Positions 1 to 9,372 of a DNA stretch of 64,000 nt are shown piece by piece. The stretch comes from Lachnospiraceae bacterium. GTDB taxonomy: Bacteria > Bacillota > Clostridia > Lachnospirales > Lachnospiraceae. Location of the stretch: NCBI GenBank assembly GCA_029338735.1, contig JAQYAY010000041.1, positions 1 to 64,000 of the forward strand. Direction: 5' to 3'. Every line of letters starts with the position of its first letter. Within the stretch, counting starts at the first letter, position 1. A model generated the notes under the pieces. The model searched no databases. It saw only the letters and a program-made list of their open reading frames with translations, and had not been told where the DNA came from. Made by a program: the position numbers and the translations under genes.

Positions 1-1
1 T

Positions 2-973
2 TCACCATCTACTCCTTACACTGTAAATGACGAGGGTAAGGGTGTTGCATGGTCCAACTCACTGTTTGAGGATGCTGCAGAGTTCGGTTATGGTATGCTT
101 CTTGCTCAGAGAGCTATCCGTGACAGATTAAAGAGACAGCTCGATGACATGAACGCCACAGGCTCTCTTGCAGACGCTATCAAGGAGTGGAACGATACAT
201 TCGCAAGCGGAATCCTTAACGGACCTGCTACCGATAAGCTTGTAGCTGAGCTTGAGAAGGACGGAAGCGAGGCTGCAAAGGCAGTTCTTGCTGAGAAGGA
301 TTTCCTTTCCAAGAAGTCACAGTGGATCTTCGGTGGTGACGGATGGGCTTATGATATCGGATACGGCGGACTCGATCATGTTATCGCTTCCGGCAAGGAT
401 ATCAATATCATGGTTTACGACACCGAGGTTTATTCAAATACAGGTGGTCAGTCTTCTAAGTCTACTCCTTGCGGAGCTACAGCACAGTTCGCTGCAGGCG
501 GTAAGGAGACCAAGAAGAAGGATCTTGCAGGCATGGCTATGTCTTATGGTTATGTATATGTAGCTCAGATCGCTATGGGCGCAAATATGGCTCAGGCTGT
601 CAAGGCTATTGCAGAGGCTGAGGCTTATCCAGGTCCTTCAGTAATCATCGCTTATGCTCCATGTATCAACCATGGTATCAAGAAGGGCATGAGCAAGGCT
701 ATGACAGAGGAGAAGCTTGCAGTAGAGTCAGGTTACTGGTTCAACTTCCGATTCAACCCACAGCTTGCCAAGGAAGGTAAGGATGCATTCTCACTCGATT
801 CTAAGGCACCAACAGGCAGCTATCAGGATTTCCTGAAGGGCGAGAACAGATATGCAGCACTTGCCAAGTTCAATCCTAATAAGGCAGCCAAGCTCTTCGC
901 TGAGTCAGAGGAAGAGTCAAAAGAGCATTATAAGTACCTTACAAAGATGGTTGATCTTTATAAGGCTGAATAA
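2..973 (+). CDS. nifJ: Pyruvate:ferredoxin (flavodoxin) oxidoreductase, C-terminal 323 residues
   Basis: The frame is open from base 2, so the gene begins outside the window; only roughly the last quarter of a ~1,170-residue enzyme is present. It oxidatively decarboxylates pyruvate to acetyl-CoA and CO2 in the cytoplasm, passing electrons to ferredoxin or flavodoxin. The visible part is the thiamine-diphosphate domain: the PYTVNDEGKG stretch at the left edge, then GGDGWAYDIGYGGLDH and VYSNTGGQSSKSTP, which hold the Gly-Asp-Gly...Asn TPP/Mg signature. Codon use favours frequent codons, as expected of a highly expressed gene. A strong hairpin terminator follows 27 bases after the stop, so it probably ends its own transcript. 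Confidence 0.97.
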   Translation, partial: SPSTPYTVNDEGKGVAWSNSLFEDAAEFGYGMLLAQRAIRDRLKRQLDDMNATGSLADAIKEWNDTFASGILNGPATDKLVAELEKDGSEAAKAVLAEKDFLSKKSQWIFGGDGWAYDIGYGGLDHVIASGKDINIMVYDTEVYSNTGGQSSKSTPCGATAQFAAGGKETKKKDLAGMAMSYGYVYVAQIAMGANMAQAVKAIAEAEAYPGPSVIIAYAPCINHGIKKGMSKAMTEEKLAVESGYWFNFRFNPQLAKEGKDAFSLDSKAPTGSYQDFLKGENRYAALAKFNPNKAAKLFAESEEESKEHYKYLTKMVDLYKAE

Positions 974-999
974 TACCTTTTATAAAAGCTCATTCAGGG

Positions 1000-1029
1000 C
1001 GGCACCAGAGATGGTGCCGTTCTTTTTTT
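1000..1029 (+). terminator. Rho-independent terminator of nifJ
   Basis: A 7-bp perfect stem (CGGCACC at 1000-1006 with GGTGCCG at 1013-1019) and a 6-base loop are followed by a T-rich run (1020-1029). Confidence 0.92.
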
Positions 1030-1043
1030 ATATTAAAATTCTA

Positions 1044-1072
1044 TTGCACTTAATTTTGTGAAATGTTAAAAT
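1044..1072 (+). promoter_or_regulatory. Sigma-A-type promoter for the 1116 gene and ppaC
   Basis: TTGCAC (1044-1049), a 17-base spacer and TAAAAT (1067-1072) with an upstream TG (1064-1065) giving an extended -10. It lies between the nifJ terminator and the next start codon. Confidence 0.7.
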
Positions 1073-1115
1073 AAATAGAGTTGCATAAAGCAGTAATAAG
1101 AACGCTGGAGTATAT

Positions 1116-2453
1116 ATGAGTTTTTTTAAAAAAGTAAATGACACCGAGGACACATCTGCGAATACAGGGTCTGATGACAAGAGTCCTTCATATGCTGATG
1201 TGAATTCTGAGATTTCAGATCTTGATTCTCTTCTTGACAAGGTACTCGCCGAGAAAAAGGCTGAGAGACCTGCGAAGCCTGCTGAGGGTGAGATCCGCAG
1301 TGTCAAGGCAGCTGATCTGCTGAAAGGATCCGGTTCATCTCAGGAGGCTGAAGAGACAGAGCCTGAGACTGAGACAGAAGATAATGAGGATTTCTCTACA
1401 CCTGCTTGTGATAGTCTGACAGAGAATGAGTCGAAGGATGAGGATGATACATTTTCTACAGACGAGACCTACAGTGCGCTTTTAGAGCATGAGGCTGAAA
1501 AGAGCAATCAGGATGTGTCACCTGCAGAGGAACTCACCAGGAAGAATGATGGTGAATCGGCAACAGATCTTCTTGGAGATGATGAGAAGGTGACTGATTC
1601 GGCAGCAAGTATTCTGGCTGATGAGACACCATATGAGTCTTCAGCAGATGATATACTGGCGAGCAATGATGATCATCGTTCTGATGATTTTTCAGACGCT
1701 GAGACGGATTCATATGACTCCGATTATTCTGATTATAGCAGTGCGGCAGATGACACTGACTTTACAGCTCCTGCATCTTCAGATAGTACAGAGGATGCGC
1801 TTCTGGTACAGATTGACGCATTCAGGGACAAGGCTGTCAGACTTTCAGGCCTTATAAATGCCAATCAGAAGAAGGTCATGTCTCTTGAGGCTGAGGTGAA
1901 GAAGAAGGAAGGTCAGATCTCTGATAAGGAGAGACAGATTGCTTCACTTCAGAAAGAGCTTTCTAAGAAGCAGAAAGAGGCTGACGCTCTTGTTACTACA
2001 GTAGAGTCTCAGGTTGACCGAATGCTCGTCTCCGTGAAGAGGGAGATGTCATCACTTAATGCTGATATTTCTGACAAGATGTCCAGAGAGAATAAGGAAG
2101 AGTCTGCAAAGATTGCAGGTGTAATGGACAAGGTCAATTCTTCAGTTCTTGAGATCAAGGAATATCTGGCTCATTTACAGGATGATATCAGTCTTTCAGA
2201 TGTGAAGGAAGAGCTGTCAGAGAAGATTCATTCTGAGAATGTCAAGGTCTACAGGAATATTCAGGATACGATGAAGGAAATGGATCACAGCGAGCAGCTG
2301 GACATTTCTATGGATGAAAAATACAGATCTTTAAAGCATCGTTCCATTTTTATGCTTATTGTGCTTATTGTGAACTTAGGTATCTCGGCAGTCATGCTTC
2401 TTATGAGGATGGGCATAGTGCCGGAGAATATTCTGAGTCTTTTAGGATTATAA
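1116..2453 (+). CDS. Acidic, membrane-anchored coiled-coil protein of unknown function
   Basis: I do not recognise a family. The 445-residue protein has three parts. Residues ~1-225 are very rich in Asp, Glu, Ser and Thr with little hydrophobic content, so probably disordered. Residues ~230-400 are Lys/Glu/Gln-rich heptad-like sequence, a likely coiled coil. Residues ~410-430 (FMLIVLIVNLGISAVMLLM) form one hydrophobic segment close to the C-terminus, suggesting a tail-anchored protein with the bulk in the cytoplasm. The ATG at 1116 is preceded by GGAG. It is 6 bases upstream of ppaC and probably shares its transcript. A role in envelope or division scaffolding is conceivable from the architecture, but there is no direct evidence. 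Confidence 0.85.
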   Translation: MSFFKKVNDTEDTSANTGSDDKSPSYADVNSEISDLDSLLDKVLAEKKAERPAKPAEGEIRSVKAADLLKGSGSSQEAEETEPETETEDNEDFSTPACDSLTENESKDEDDTFSTDETYSALLEHEAEKSNQDVSPAEELTRKNDGESATDLLGDDEKVTDSAASILADETPYESSADDILASNDDHRSDDFSDAETDSYDSDYSDYSSAADDTDFTAPASSDSTEDALLVQIDAFRDKAVRLSGLINANQKKVMSLEAEVKKKEGQISDKERQIASLQKELSKKQKEADALVTTVESQVDRMLVSVKREMSSLNADISDKMSRENKEESAKIAGVMDKVNSSVLEIKEYLAHLQDDISLSDVKEELSEKIHSENVKVYRNIQDTMKEMDHSEQLDISMDEKYRSLKHRSIFMLIVLIVNLGISAVMLLMRMGIVPENILSLLGL

Positions 2454-2459
2454 TTTTCA

Positions 2460-4133
2460 ATGGAAAAATTAAAAAGAAAACGTCCTGTCTGGGTGATTGG
2501 TCACAAGAACCCGGACACGGACTCAATCTGTGCGGCTATTGCATATGCTAATCTCAAAAATCAGACTGAGGATGGAGATTTCGTTCCCAAGAAGGCAGGT
2601 CCGATAAATGAGGAAACCAGATATGTGCTGGATACTTTTCATGTGACTGAGCCTGAGACTGTGCGCAATGTCGGAACACAGATCAAGGATATGGATTATA
2701 GAAGGACAGAGGGAGTCGATGAACACCTGTCTCTGAAGAAGGCCTGGGGCCTCATGAGACAGCTCGATGTAGTGACTCTTCCTGTCGTGAAGCCGGATGG
2801 CAGATTAGAGGGCGTTATCGTAAATGGCGATATCGCCTATTCTTATATGGACGTGTATGACAACCGCGAGCTAGGTCGTGCAAGGACTCAGTACAAGAAT
2901 ATCATTGAGACACTGAACGGTCATCTGGTCTGTGGCAATGAGCATGCATATTTCAACCATGGCAAGGTTGTTGTGGCGTCTGGTGATGTGAAGACTATCC
3001 GTAATGAGGTAGATGGTGACGATCTTGTAATTATTGGAAATGTTGTGAGCCGCCAGAAGGCTGTACTTGAAGAGATTCCTGGATGCATGATAGTCACAGG
3101 TGTCAAGTCTCTTGATCCGGAGGTCATAAAGACTGCTGAGGCTATTGACTGCGTTCTGATCACGACTGAGTACGACAGTTTTACGACTGCACGACTCATC
3201 AATCAGAGCATACCGATCAGATACTTCATGACAAAGGATGACCTGATCACTTTTGATGAATCAGAATATCTCGATGATGTGACTAAGGTCATTGGCAAGG
3301 TCCGTCACCGTGATTTCCCGATTCTTGATGACAATCAGAGATACGTGGGTATGTTTTCCAGACGTAATCTCCTCAATCCTGAGAAGAAGAGGGTGATCCT
3401 GGTAGATCATAATGAGAAGAGTCAGGCTGTTGATGGGATCAATGAAGCAGAAATCCTTGAAATAGTTGATCATCACAAGATAGGATCACTCGAGACGATA
3501 TCGCCTATATATTTTACAAATAAGCCTCTTGGCTGCTGCTCCACGATTATATATGGCATGTATCAGGATAGAAAGGTCAAGGTCAATCCGCAGATGGCAG
3601 GACTCATGCTTTCTGCCATTCTTTCAGATACACTGCTTTTTAAGTCACCGACGTGTACTGATACTGACAGGGCAGCTGCAGAAGAGCTGGCCAGGATCGC
3701 AGGAGTTGACATAGAAAAGCATGCCATGGCAATGTTTGAGGCAGGCAGCAATTTCTCAAGCAAGACAACTGCTGAGATATTCTATCAGGATTTCAAGACT
3801 TTCAGTCAGGGTGATATAGACTTCGGTGTGTCACAGATTTCGGCTGTGACAGACAAGCAGCTGAACAGCATCAGGAAGAGTCTTGGTGACTATATGGAGA
3901 AGGTCCTTGCAGACCGCAACTTAAAGCAGGTCTATGTGCTTCTTACCAATATTCTAGATCAGTCATCACGCCTGATCTGTGCCGGGCAGGACGCAGAAGA
4001 GACCGCCCGCAGTGCCTTTTCTGGCAAGCCGGTACTCGAGGATGGCAATGGTCGCTTCATCCTGCTCCCGGGCGTTGTATCCCGCAAGAAACAGGTGATC
4101 CCGGCCCTGATCTCCGCGATGGAAGAACAGTAA
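2460..4133 (+). CDS. ppaC: Manganese-dependent (family II) inorganic pyrophosphatase with CBS/DRTGG regulatory insert
   Basis: Hydrolyses pyrophosphate to phosphate in the cytoplasm, pulling biosynthetic reactions forward. The N-terminal DHH phosphoesterase motif HKNPDTDS (residues ~15-22) and the later VDHHK bind the metals; the C-terminal DHHA2 domain carries the diagnostic SRKKQ near residue 543. At 557 residues it is much longer than the ~310-residue basic form; the extra ~240 residues between the first metal motif and DHH match the CBS-DRTGG-CBS insert known from clostridial enzymes, where adenine nucleotides modulate activity. The ATG at 2460 lies 6 bases after the upstream stop with only a weak ribosome-binding site, so coupling to the upstream gene is likely. 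Confidence 0.95.
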   Translation: MEKLKRKRPVWVIGHKNPDTDSICAAIAYANLKNQTEDGDFVPKKAGPINEETRYVLDTFHVTEPETVRNVGTQIKDMDYRRTEGVDEHLSLKKAWGLMRQLDVVTLPVVKPDGRLEGVIVNGDIAYSYMDVYDNRELGRARTQYKNIIETLNGHLVCGNEHAYFNHGKVVVASGDVKTIRNEVDGDDLVIIGNVVSRQKAVLEEIPGCMIVTGVKSLDPEVIKTAEAIDCVLITTEYDSFTTARLINQSIPIRYFMTKDDLITFDESEYLDDVTKVIGKVRHRDFPILDDNQRYVGMFSRRNLLNPEKKRVILVDHNEKSQAVDGINEAEILEIVDHHKIGSLETISPIYFTNKPLGCCSTIIYGMYQDRKVKVNPQMAGLMLSAILSDTLLFKSPTCTDTDRAAAEELARIAGVDIEKHAMAMFEAGSNFSSKTTAEIFYQDFKTFSQGDIDFGVSQISAVTDKQLNSIRKSLGDYMEKVLADRNLKQVYVLLTNILDQSSRLICAGQDAEETARSAFSGKPVLEDGNGRFILLPGVVSRKKQVIPALISAMEEQ

Positions 4134-4150
4134 GACAGAAAAAGACAGGG

Positions 4151-4224
4151 GACAAGGGGACGGTTCTGCTGTCTTTTTAATTAAATTGTTTTAGCTAAAA
4201 AAACAGCAGAACCGTCCCCTTGTC
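4151..4224. repeat. 22-bp perfect inverted repeat around a 30-base AT-rich centre
   Basis: The left arm at 4151-4172 starts GACAAGGGGACGG and is matched exactly in reverse complement at 4203-4224. After one mismatch the pairing continues through TTTTT (4174-4178) and AAAAA (4197-4201). No T-run follows the right arm, so it is not an ordinary terminator. The right arm ends 16 bases before the phosphopantetheinyl transferase ATG. From memory, GGGGACGGTTC-type palindromes are scattered through many Firmicutes genomes; this is recollection, not a search. Confidence 0.9.
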
Positions 4225-4240
4225 TTGCGATGGAGGAGCA

Positions 4241-4888
4241 ATGAGTCAGGATACAGTCATTCCGTGGTTTCATATTCATAAGACCGCGGATACGTCAATA
4301 TTTCTGTGTGAAAAAAATGAAATTTCTGAACAGGCAGTTGAAGAGACAGAGCCGATGATGAAGCCATACCGGAACCGCAGTACGACGTGGGATTATAGAT
4401 CGGCCTCAGCACTCATATATGAGGCATTCCGTCTGCATGGTTTACCGCTGGAACTCTATATGGAAGCAGATTCTGGTCGACCGTACATAGCAGATGGCAG
4501 AGGCGATATCTCAGTAAGTCATAGCGGTCACTACACAGTAGTCGCAATAACAACCAATCCTGAACTGTCAATAGGGATAGATATAGAAGAAATAGAAAGA
4601 GCAAGAAAAAGAAATATACCTGGAATCGCGAAGCGCTTTTTCCCGGAGAAGGAATTTATCCGGGTTCGGGACTCAGAGGATCCGACAATTGAATTCCTAA
4701 ACCTCTGGACACAGAAGGAGGCCAGGATGAAGGCACTGCGGGTTCCACTGGCGCAGACACTGAGAGAAAATGGAACTGAATCAGCTGCGCCTGCAGGATA
4801 TTTTCACAATAAGGAAGATTTCATGTATATGGCATCAAAAAATTATGTGATGACAACGTGTTTTTTCACTATAGATAAAAAACAGTGA
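4241..4888 (+). CDS. 4'-phosphopantetheinyl transferase, Sfp/AcpT-like
   Basis: Transfers the phosphopantetheine arm of CoA to a conserved serine of carrier proteins. The family motifs are in order: RPYIADGRGDISVSHS (substrate/CoA region), IGIDIEEIE with the metal-binding Asp-Glu pair, and LWTQKEARMKAL with the W..KEA..K signature. The ATG at 4241 has GGAGGA 3-8 bases upstream; a longer reading from a TTG at 4220 would start inside the inverted repeat and lacks a ribosome-binding site, so I prefer 4241 (215 residues). No NRPS or PKS is in the window, so its target may be the ACP encoded at 14632 or one elsewhere. It is solitary and has no obvious terminator. Confidence 0.9.
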   Translation: MSQDTVIPWFHIHKTADTSIFLCEKNEISEQAVEETEPMMKPYRNRSTTWDYRSASALIYEAFRLHGLPLELYMEADSGRPYIADGRGDISVSHSGHYTVVAITTNPELSIGIDIEEIERARKRNIPGIAKRFFPEKEFIRVRDSEDPTIEFLNLWTQKEARMKALRVPLAQTLRENGTESAAPAGYFHNKEDFMYMASKNYVMTTCFFTIDKKQ

Positions 4889-4992
4889 GTGTGGCATCAG
4901 GTTTTAAGGAGCTGGGTATGCATTTTTTCACAATACGAATGATCATGAAATAAAAGGCATCTATTTTTTGATGTTGCTGATCAGAAATATGA

Positions 4993-5127
4993 CGTATTGT
5001 GAAAATAGACAGAAATTACTTTAAAAAATTGACGCCAGAATGGAAAAATCGAGCGTATTGTGAAAATAGACAGAGTTTACTTTAAAAAATTGATGCCAGA
5101 ATGGAAAAACCGAGCGTATTGTGAAAA
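4993..5127 (+). repeat. 61-bp tandem repeat, two full copies plus a 13-bp partial copy
   Basis: Units start at 4993, 5054 and 5115 and each opens with CGTATTGTGAAAA. The two full units differ at only 4 of 61 positions. The same 13-mer occurs once more in reverse complement at 4925-4937, making four copies in the 363-base gap between the transferase and ilvN. No convincing open reading frame or terminator fits this gap; only a promoter (5196-5223) is clear downstream. Confidence 0.93.
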
Positions 5128-5195
5128 CTTTTGAGGCCAAAACAATAGTAAATATTAAAGTTGAATTAAATTCATCACCTACTTGAAAAAAACTC

Positions 5196-5223
5196 TTGAC
5201 ATCATACAAAAGAGTGCTAGAAT
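5196..5223 (+). promoter_or_regulatory. Promoter of ilvN-ilvC
   Basis: TTGACA (5196-5201), a 16-base spacer, and TAGAAT (5218-5223) preceded by TGC, an extended -10. The 5' leader before ilvN is only about 20 bases, so no T-box or leader peptide attenuator fits; regulation would have to act on the DNA upstream, where the 61-bp repeats lie. Confidence 0.85.
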
Positions 5224-5251
5224 GTAAACAACTTACAGAAAGGAAAGAGAA

Positions 5252-5773
5252 ATGCAGAAAGTATTATCAATCCTCGTAGAGAACACGCCGGGACTTCTAA
5301 GTCATGTATCCGGACTTTTCTCAAGAAGAGGATACAATATAGATTCATTCTCCTCGGGAGTCACAGCTGATCCGAGATATACTAGGATCACAATAGTGAC
5401 ACACGGAGATGATATGATACTCGAGCAGATCGAGAAGCAGGTCGCAAAGCTCTGTGACGTGGTCGATGTGAAGACACTTGATCCGAAGGATTCAGTCACA
5501 AGAGAGCTGATGCTTGTAAAGATTTCAGCTAGAGATACTGACAGGCAGTCGGTGCTTTCCATCTGTGAGATATTCCATGGCAAATGCGTTGATGTGACGA
5601 AGGATTCAATGGTCATCGAGGTCACAGGCAGGGCAGGCAAGCTCGACAGTTTCCTTGATATGCTTGAGGACTATGAGATACTAGAGCTGGCACGTACCGG
5701 ACTCACGGGACTCACCCGTGGCACGAGGGACGTAGTCATGATAGATGAGGATGGTCAGAGGCGTTCACTTTAG
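5252..5773 (+). CDS. ilvN: Acetolactate synthase small (regulatory) subunit
   Basis: Regulatory partner of acetolactate synthase, the first common step of valine, leucine and isoleucine synthesis. The 173-residue length and the N-terminal ACT domain (VENTPGLLSHVSGLFSRRGY, residues ~9-28) are typical of IlvN/IlvH, and the second domain (residues ~80-165) follows. AGGAAAGAG precedes the ATG. It is followed 45 bases later by ilvC. The catalytic subunit ilvB is not beside it, so the large subunit must be encoded elsewhere. Confidence 0.97.
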   Translation: MQKVLSILVENTPGLLSHVSGLFSRRGYNIDSFSSGVTADPRYTRITIVTHGDDMILEQIEKQVAKLCDVVDVKTLDPKDSVTRELMLVKISARDTDRQSVLSICEIFHGKCVDVTKDSMVIEVTGRAGKLDSFLDMLEDYEILELARTGLTGLTRGTRDVVMIDEDGQRRSL

Positions 5774-6844
<1,071 letters not shown>

Positions 6845-6847
6845 TAG

Positions 6848-6984
6848 AGTTGAGAGTTAAGAGTCAGAAGTTCTTAGTTAAAAGTTTTTAGCTTTGCTTT
6901 GCGAAGCTATATAAGCCCCTTTGGGATGAATTCCCGGAGGGGCTTTTAACTTATAACTTTAAACTTTGAACTTCAGACTTATAA
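6848..6984. repeat. Heptanucleotide repeat array in inverted arrangement
   Basis: From 6848 seven consecutive 7-mers begin AGTT, AGTC or AGCT (AGTTGAG, AGTTAAG, AGTCAGA, AGTTCTT, AGTTAAA, AGTTTTT, AGCTTTG). From 6943 six 7-mers begin CTT (CTTTTAA, CTTATAA, CTTTAAA, CTTTGAA, CTTCAGA, CTTATAA), the complement of the AAG phase. The two arms flank the GC-rich hairpin at 6913-6947. A second element of the same design lies at 56609-56671. Confidence 0.85.
6913..6947 (+). terminator. Hairpin terminator after ilvC
   Basis: AAGCCCCT (6913-6920) pairs with AGGGGCTT (6938-6945), with inner GGGA/TCCC pairing; TTTT (6944-6947) follows. It separates ilvC from the GH5 gene. Confidence 0.75.
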
Positions 6985-6998
6985 AATCGGAGGTCTTT

Positions 6999-8003
6999 AT
7001 GAAACGAAAAATCAAACTCATACTAACAACTGTACTTGCTGCTGTTCTCATGATGGGACTCGTACTGGTAAATCCTGTACAGTCAGAGGCTGAATCGGCA
7101 GAGTACTATGGCGCACTTCACGTGAAGGGAGCAGATCTTGTCGATAAGAATAATGACAAGGTGCAGCTGCGTGGAGTCAGTTCACATGGAATAGCCTGGT
7201 TTCCGGAATACGTAAATGCGAAGGCGATGAAGAGTCTTAAAAAGACTTTTCATGCAAATGTATTCAGGATTGCCTGTTATACAGATGAGTACGGTGGTTA
7301 CTGCAACGGTGGGGACAAAAAGAAGCTTGAAAAAGTAATAGATACCGGAGTCAAAGCCGCTGTAAAAAATAAAATGTATGTCATTGTTGACTGGCATGTC
7401 TTAAATGAGCATCCGAATCCACTTGATCATAAGGCTTGTGCAAAGAAATTTTTCAAGAAGATGTCAAAAAAATATGCAAAGTATGACAATGTGATCTATG
7501 AGATCTGCAACGAGCCAAATGGCAATACTTCATGGGATGACATCAAAAAGTACGCAAATGCAGTGATCCCTGTGATCAGGAAGAATGCACCTGATTCAGT
7601 GATTATAGTAGGTACACCTACCTGGTCTCAGGGAGTGACACAGGCCGCAGTGAGCCCGCTGAAATACAAGAATGTCATGTATGCATTCCATTTCTATGCA
7701 GGCACGCACAAATCTGACATGAGAAATAAAATGATGGCAGCACACAATAACGGCCTGCCAATCTTTGTCTCGGAATTCGGAACCTGCAATGCTGATGGAC
7801 AGAGCGGTGTTGATACGAAGGAGACGGACGAATGGATCAGGATTCTTGACAGGCTGCACATCAGCTATGTGAACTGGAGTCTGTGCAATAAGAATGAAGC
7901 CGCATCTATCATAAAGAGTTCATGCAAAAAGACATCAGGATGGAAGAAGTCAGACCTCACAAAGTCTGGAAAATGGCTGTATAAAACACTCCGTAAATAC
8001 TAG
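6999..8003 (+). CDS. Secreted GH5-family endoglucanase (cellulase)
   Basis: Hydrolyses internal beta-1,4-glucan bonds outside the cell. A signal peptide is clear (MKRK, hydrophobic 5-25, likely cut near residue 30-33). The GH5 TIM barrel follows with LRGVSSHG, DWHVL, the acid/base Glu172 in ICNEPNG, and the nucleophile Glu259 in FVSEFGT. The arrangement resembles subfamily GH5_2. At 334 residues it is a bare catalytic domain: no carbohydrate-binding module, dockerin or sorting signal is visible. The ATG at 6999 has GGAGG 5 bases upstream; a TTG at 6966 would give an extension within the repeat and spoil the signal peptide. It sits between two amino-acid biosynthesis units, with which it has no functional link. 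Confidence 0.95.
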   Translation: MKRKIKLILTTVLAAVLMMGLVLVNPVQSEAESAEYYGALHVKGADLVDKNNDKVQLRGVSSHGIAWFPEYVNAKAMKSLKKTFHANVFRIACYTDEYGGYCNGGDKKKLEKVIDTGVKAAVKNKMYVIVDWHVLNEHPNPLDHKACAKKFFKKMSKKYAKYDNVIYEICNEPNGNTSWDDIKKYANAVIPVIRKNAPDSVIIVGTPTWSQGVTQAAVSPLKYKNVMYAFHFYAGTHKSDMRNKMMAAHNNGLPIFVSEFGTCNADGQSGVDTKETDEWIRILDRLHISYVNWSLCNKNEAASIIKSSCKKTSGWKKSDLTKSGKWLYKTLRKY

Positions 8004-8020
8004 TTTTTTTCATGATGAAT

Positions 8021-8029
8021 TGATATAAT
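8021..8029 (+). promoter_or_regulatory. Extended -10 element for leuC-leuD
   Basis: TGATATAAT (8021-8029) is an extended -10 with a consensus TATAAT. The -35 position 17 bases upstream (8001-8006, TAGTTT) is poor, which extended -10 promoters tolerate. Confidence 0.6.
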
Positions 8030-8102
8030 ACAATATGTTGCGTTGGAAAATGAAAAGATGAAACAGGGACTGTATCCTTTTTCATCTGGAAAGGAAAGTA
8101 TT

Positions 8103-9362
8103 ATGGGAATGACGATGACACAGAAGATCCTCGCGAAGCATGCAGGGCTTGACAAGGTCGAAGCCGGACAGCTGATTGAAGCGAACCTGGATCTCGTGCT
8201 TGGTAATGATATCACATCCCCTGTGGCTATTCACGAGATGAAGAAGCTCAAGAATCAGGAGGTGTTCGACAAGGACAAGATTGCACTTGTCATGGATCAC
8301 TTCGTTCCGAACAAGGATATCAAGAGTGCCGAGCATGTAAAGGAAGTAAGAGAGTTTGCGTGTGAAAAATGTATTTCAAATTTCTATGACGTAGGTCAGA
8401 TGGGAATTGAGCATGCGCTGCTTCCTGAAAAAGGACTGGTCGTAGCAGGAGATGCCGTGATCGGAGCTGATTCCCATACATGTACATATGGAGCTCTTGG
8501 AGCATTCTCTACAGGCGTAGGTTCTACCGATATGGCCGCCGGAATGGCAACAGGCAAAGCCTGGTTCAAGGTTCCTTCAGCCATTAAGTTCATACTGACT
8601 GGAAAGCCTGCACCGTTTATCAGTGGCAAGGATATCATCCTTCACATCATAGGAATGATCGGAGTCGATGGTGCCCTGTATCAGTCAATGGAGTTTGTCG
8701 GTGACGGACTTCAGTATCTCACAATGGATGACAGATTCACAATTGCCAATATGGCAATCGAGGCTGGTGGAAAAAATGGTATTTTCCCTGTAGATGACAA
8801 GACTCTTGAATATATCAGTGAGCATTCAGACAGGAAACCTGTAGTCTATGAGGCTGATCCAGATGCAGAATATACAGCAGAGTACACGATTGACCTGTCA
8901 CAGCTTCGCCCTACAGTATCATTCCCGCATCTGCCTGAGAACACGAAGACGGTAGACGAGGCAGGAGACGTGGAGATAGACCAGGTAGTAATCGGTTCTT
9001 GTACGAATGGCCGTCTGTCAGACCTTCAGATCGCAGCGGATATCCTGAAGGGCAAAAAGGTAAAGAAAGGCCTGCGTGTCATCGTGATACCGGCAACCCA
9101 GCAGGTATATCTCGATGCTATGGAGGCAGGATATATAAAGACATTTATAGAGGCTGGTGCAGTAGTTTCGACACCTACGTGCGGACCGTGTCTTGGAGGA
9201 TATATGGGAATTCTTGCAAGCGGTGAGAAGTGTGTATCCACAACGAACCGTAACTTCGTAGGAAGAATGGGAGCAACAGACTCAGAAATCTATCTTGCAT
9301 CACCAGCAGTAGCCGCAGCAAGCGCTCTTACTGGAAAGATTACAGACCCGGCAACTGTATAA
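8103..9362 (+). CDS. leuC: 3-isopropylmalate dehydratase large subunit
   Basis: With LeuD it isomerises 2-isopropylmalate to 3-isopropylmalate in leucine synthesis. The aconitase-type [4Fe-4S] ligands are visible in GSCTNGR (~residues 300-306) and TCGPCLGGY (~361-369), and the substrate region has [13 protein letters not shown]. Start choice: ATG at 8103 ([15 protein letters not shown], 419 residues), with GGAAAGGAAAG just upstream; a TTG at 8043 gives 20 extra residues with no counterpart in the family. leuD follows after 10 bases. leuA and leuB are not in the window. Confidence 0.97.
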   Translation: MGMTMTQKILAKHAGLDKVEAGQLIEANLDLVLGNDITSPVAIHEMKKLKNQEVFDKDKIALVMDHFVPNKDIKSAEHVKEVREFACEKCISNFYDVGQMGIEHALLPEKGLVVAGDAVIGADSHTCTYGALGAFSTGVGSTDMAAGMATGKAWFKVPSAIKFILTGKPAPFISGKDIILHIIGMIGVDGALYQSMEFVGDGLQYLTMDDRFTIANMAIEAGGKNGIFPVDDKTLEYISEHSDRKPVVYEADPDAEYTAEYTIDLSQLRPTVSFPHLPENTKTVDEAGDVEIDQVVIGSCTNGRLSDLQIAADILKGKKVKKGLRVIVIPATQQVYLDAMEAGYIKTFIEAGAVVSTPTCGPCLGGYMGILASGEKCVSTTNRNFVGRMGATDSEIYLASPAVAAASALTGKITDPATV

Positions 9363-9372
9363 GGAGGTTGAC

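Noticed and set aside
4151..4224. The 22-bp inverted repeat as a terminator for ppaC
   Set aside because: No T-run follows the right arm and the 30-base loop is long, so normal Rho-independent termination is unlikely.
4993..5127. CRISPR array
   Set aside because: The repeats are contiguous 61-bp units with no unique spacers, and no cas gene is in the window.
5021..5209. 62-residue minus-strand frame in the 61-bp repeat region
   Set aside because: It is a by-product of the tandem repeats (the peptide repeats itself) and no ribosome-binding site precedes it.
4889..5251. T-box or leader-peptide attenuator upstream of ilvN
   Set aside because: The promoter at 5196-5223 leaves only about 20 bases of leader, and no T-box sequence or run of Ile/Leu/Val codons was found.
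8043..8102. N-terminal extension of LeuC from a TTG
   Set aside because: The family starts at MGMTMTQ; the extension has no ribosome-binding site and lies in the expected leader.
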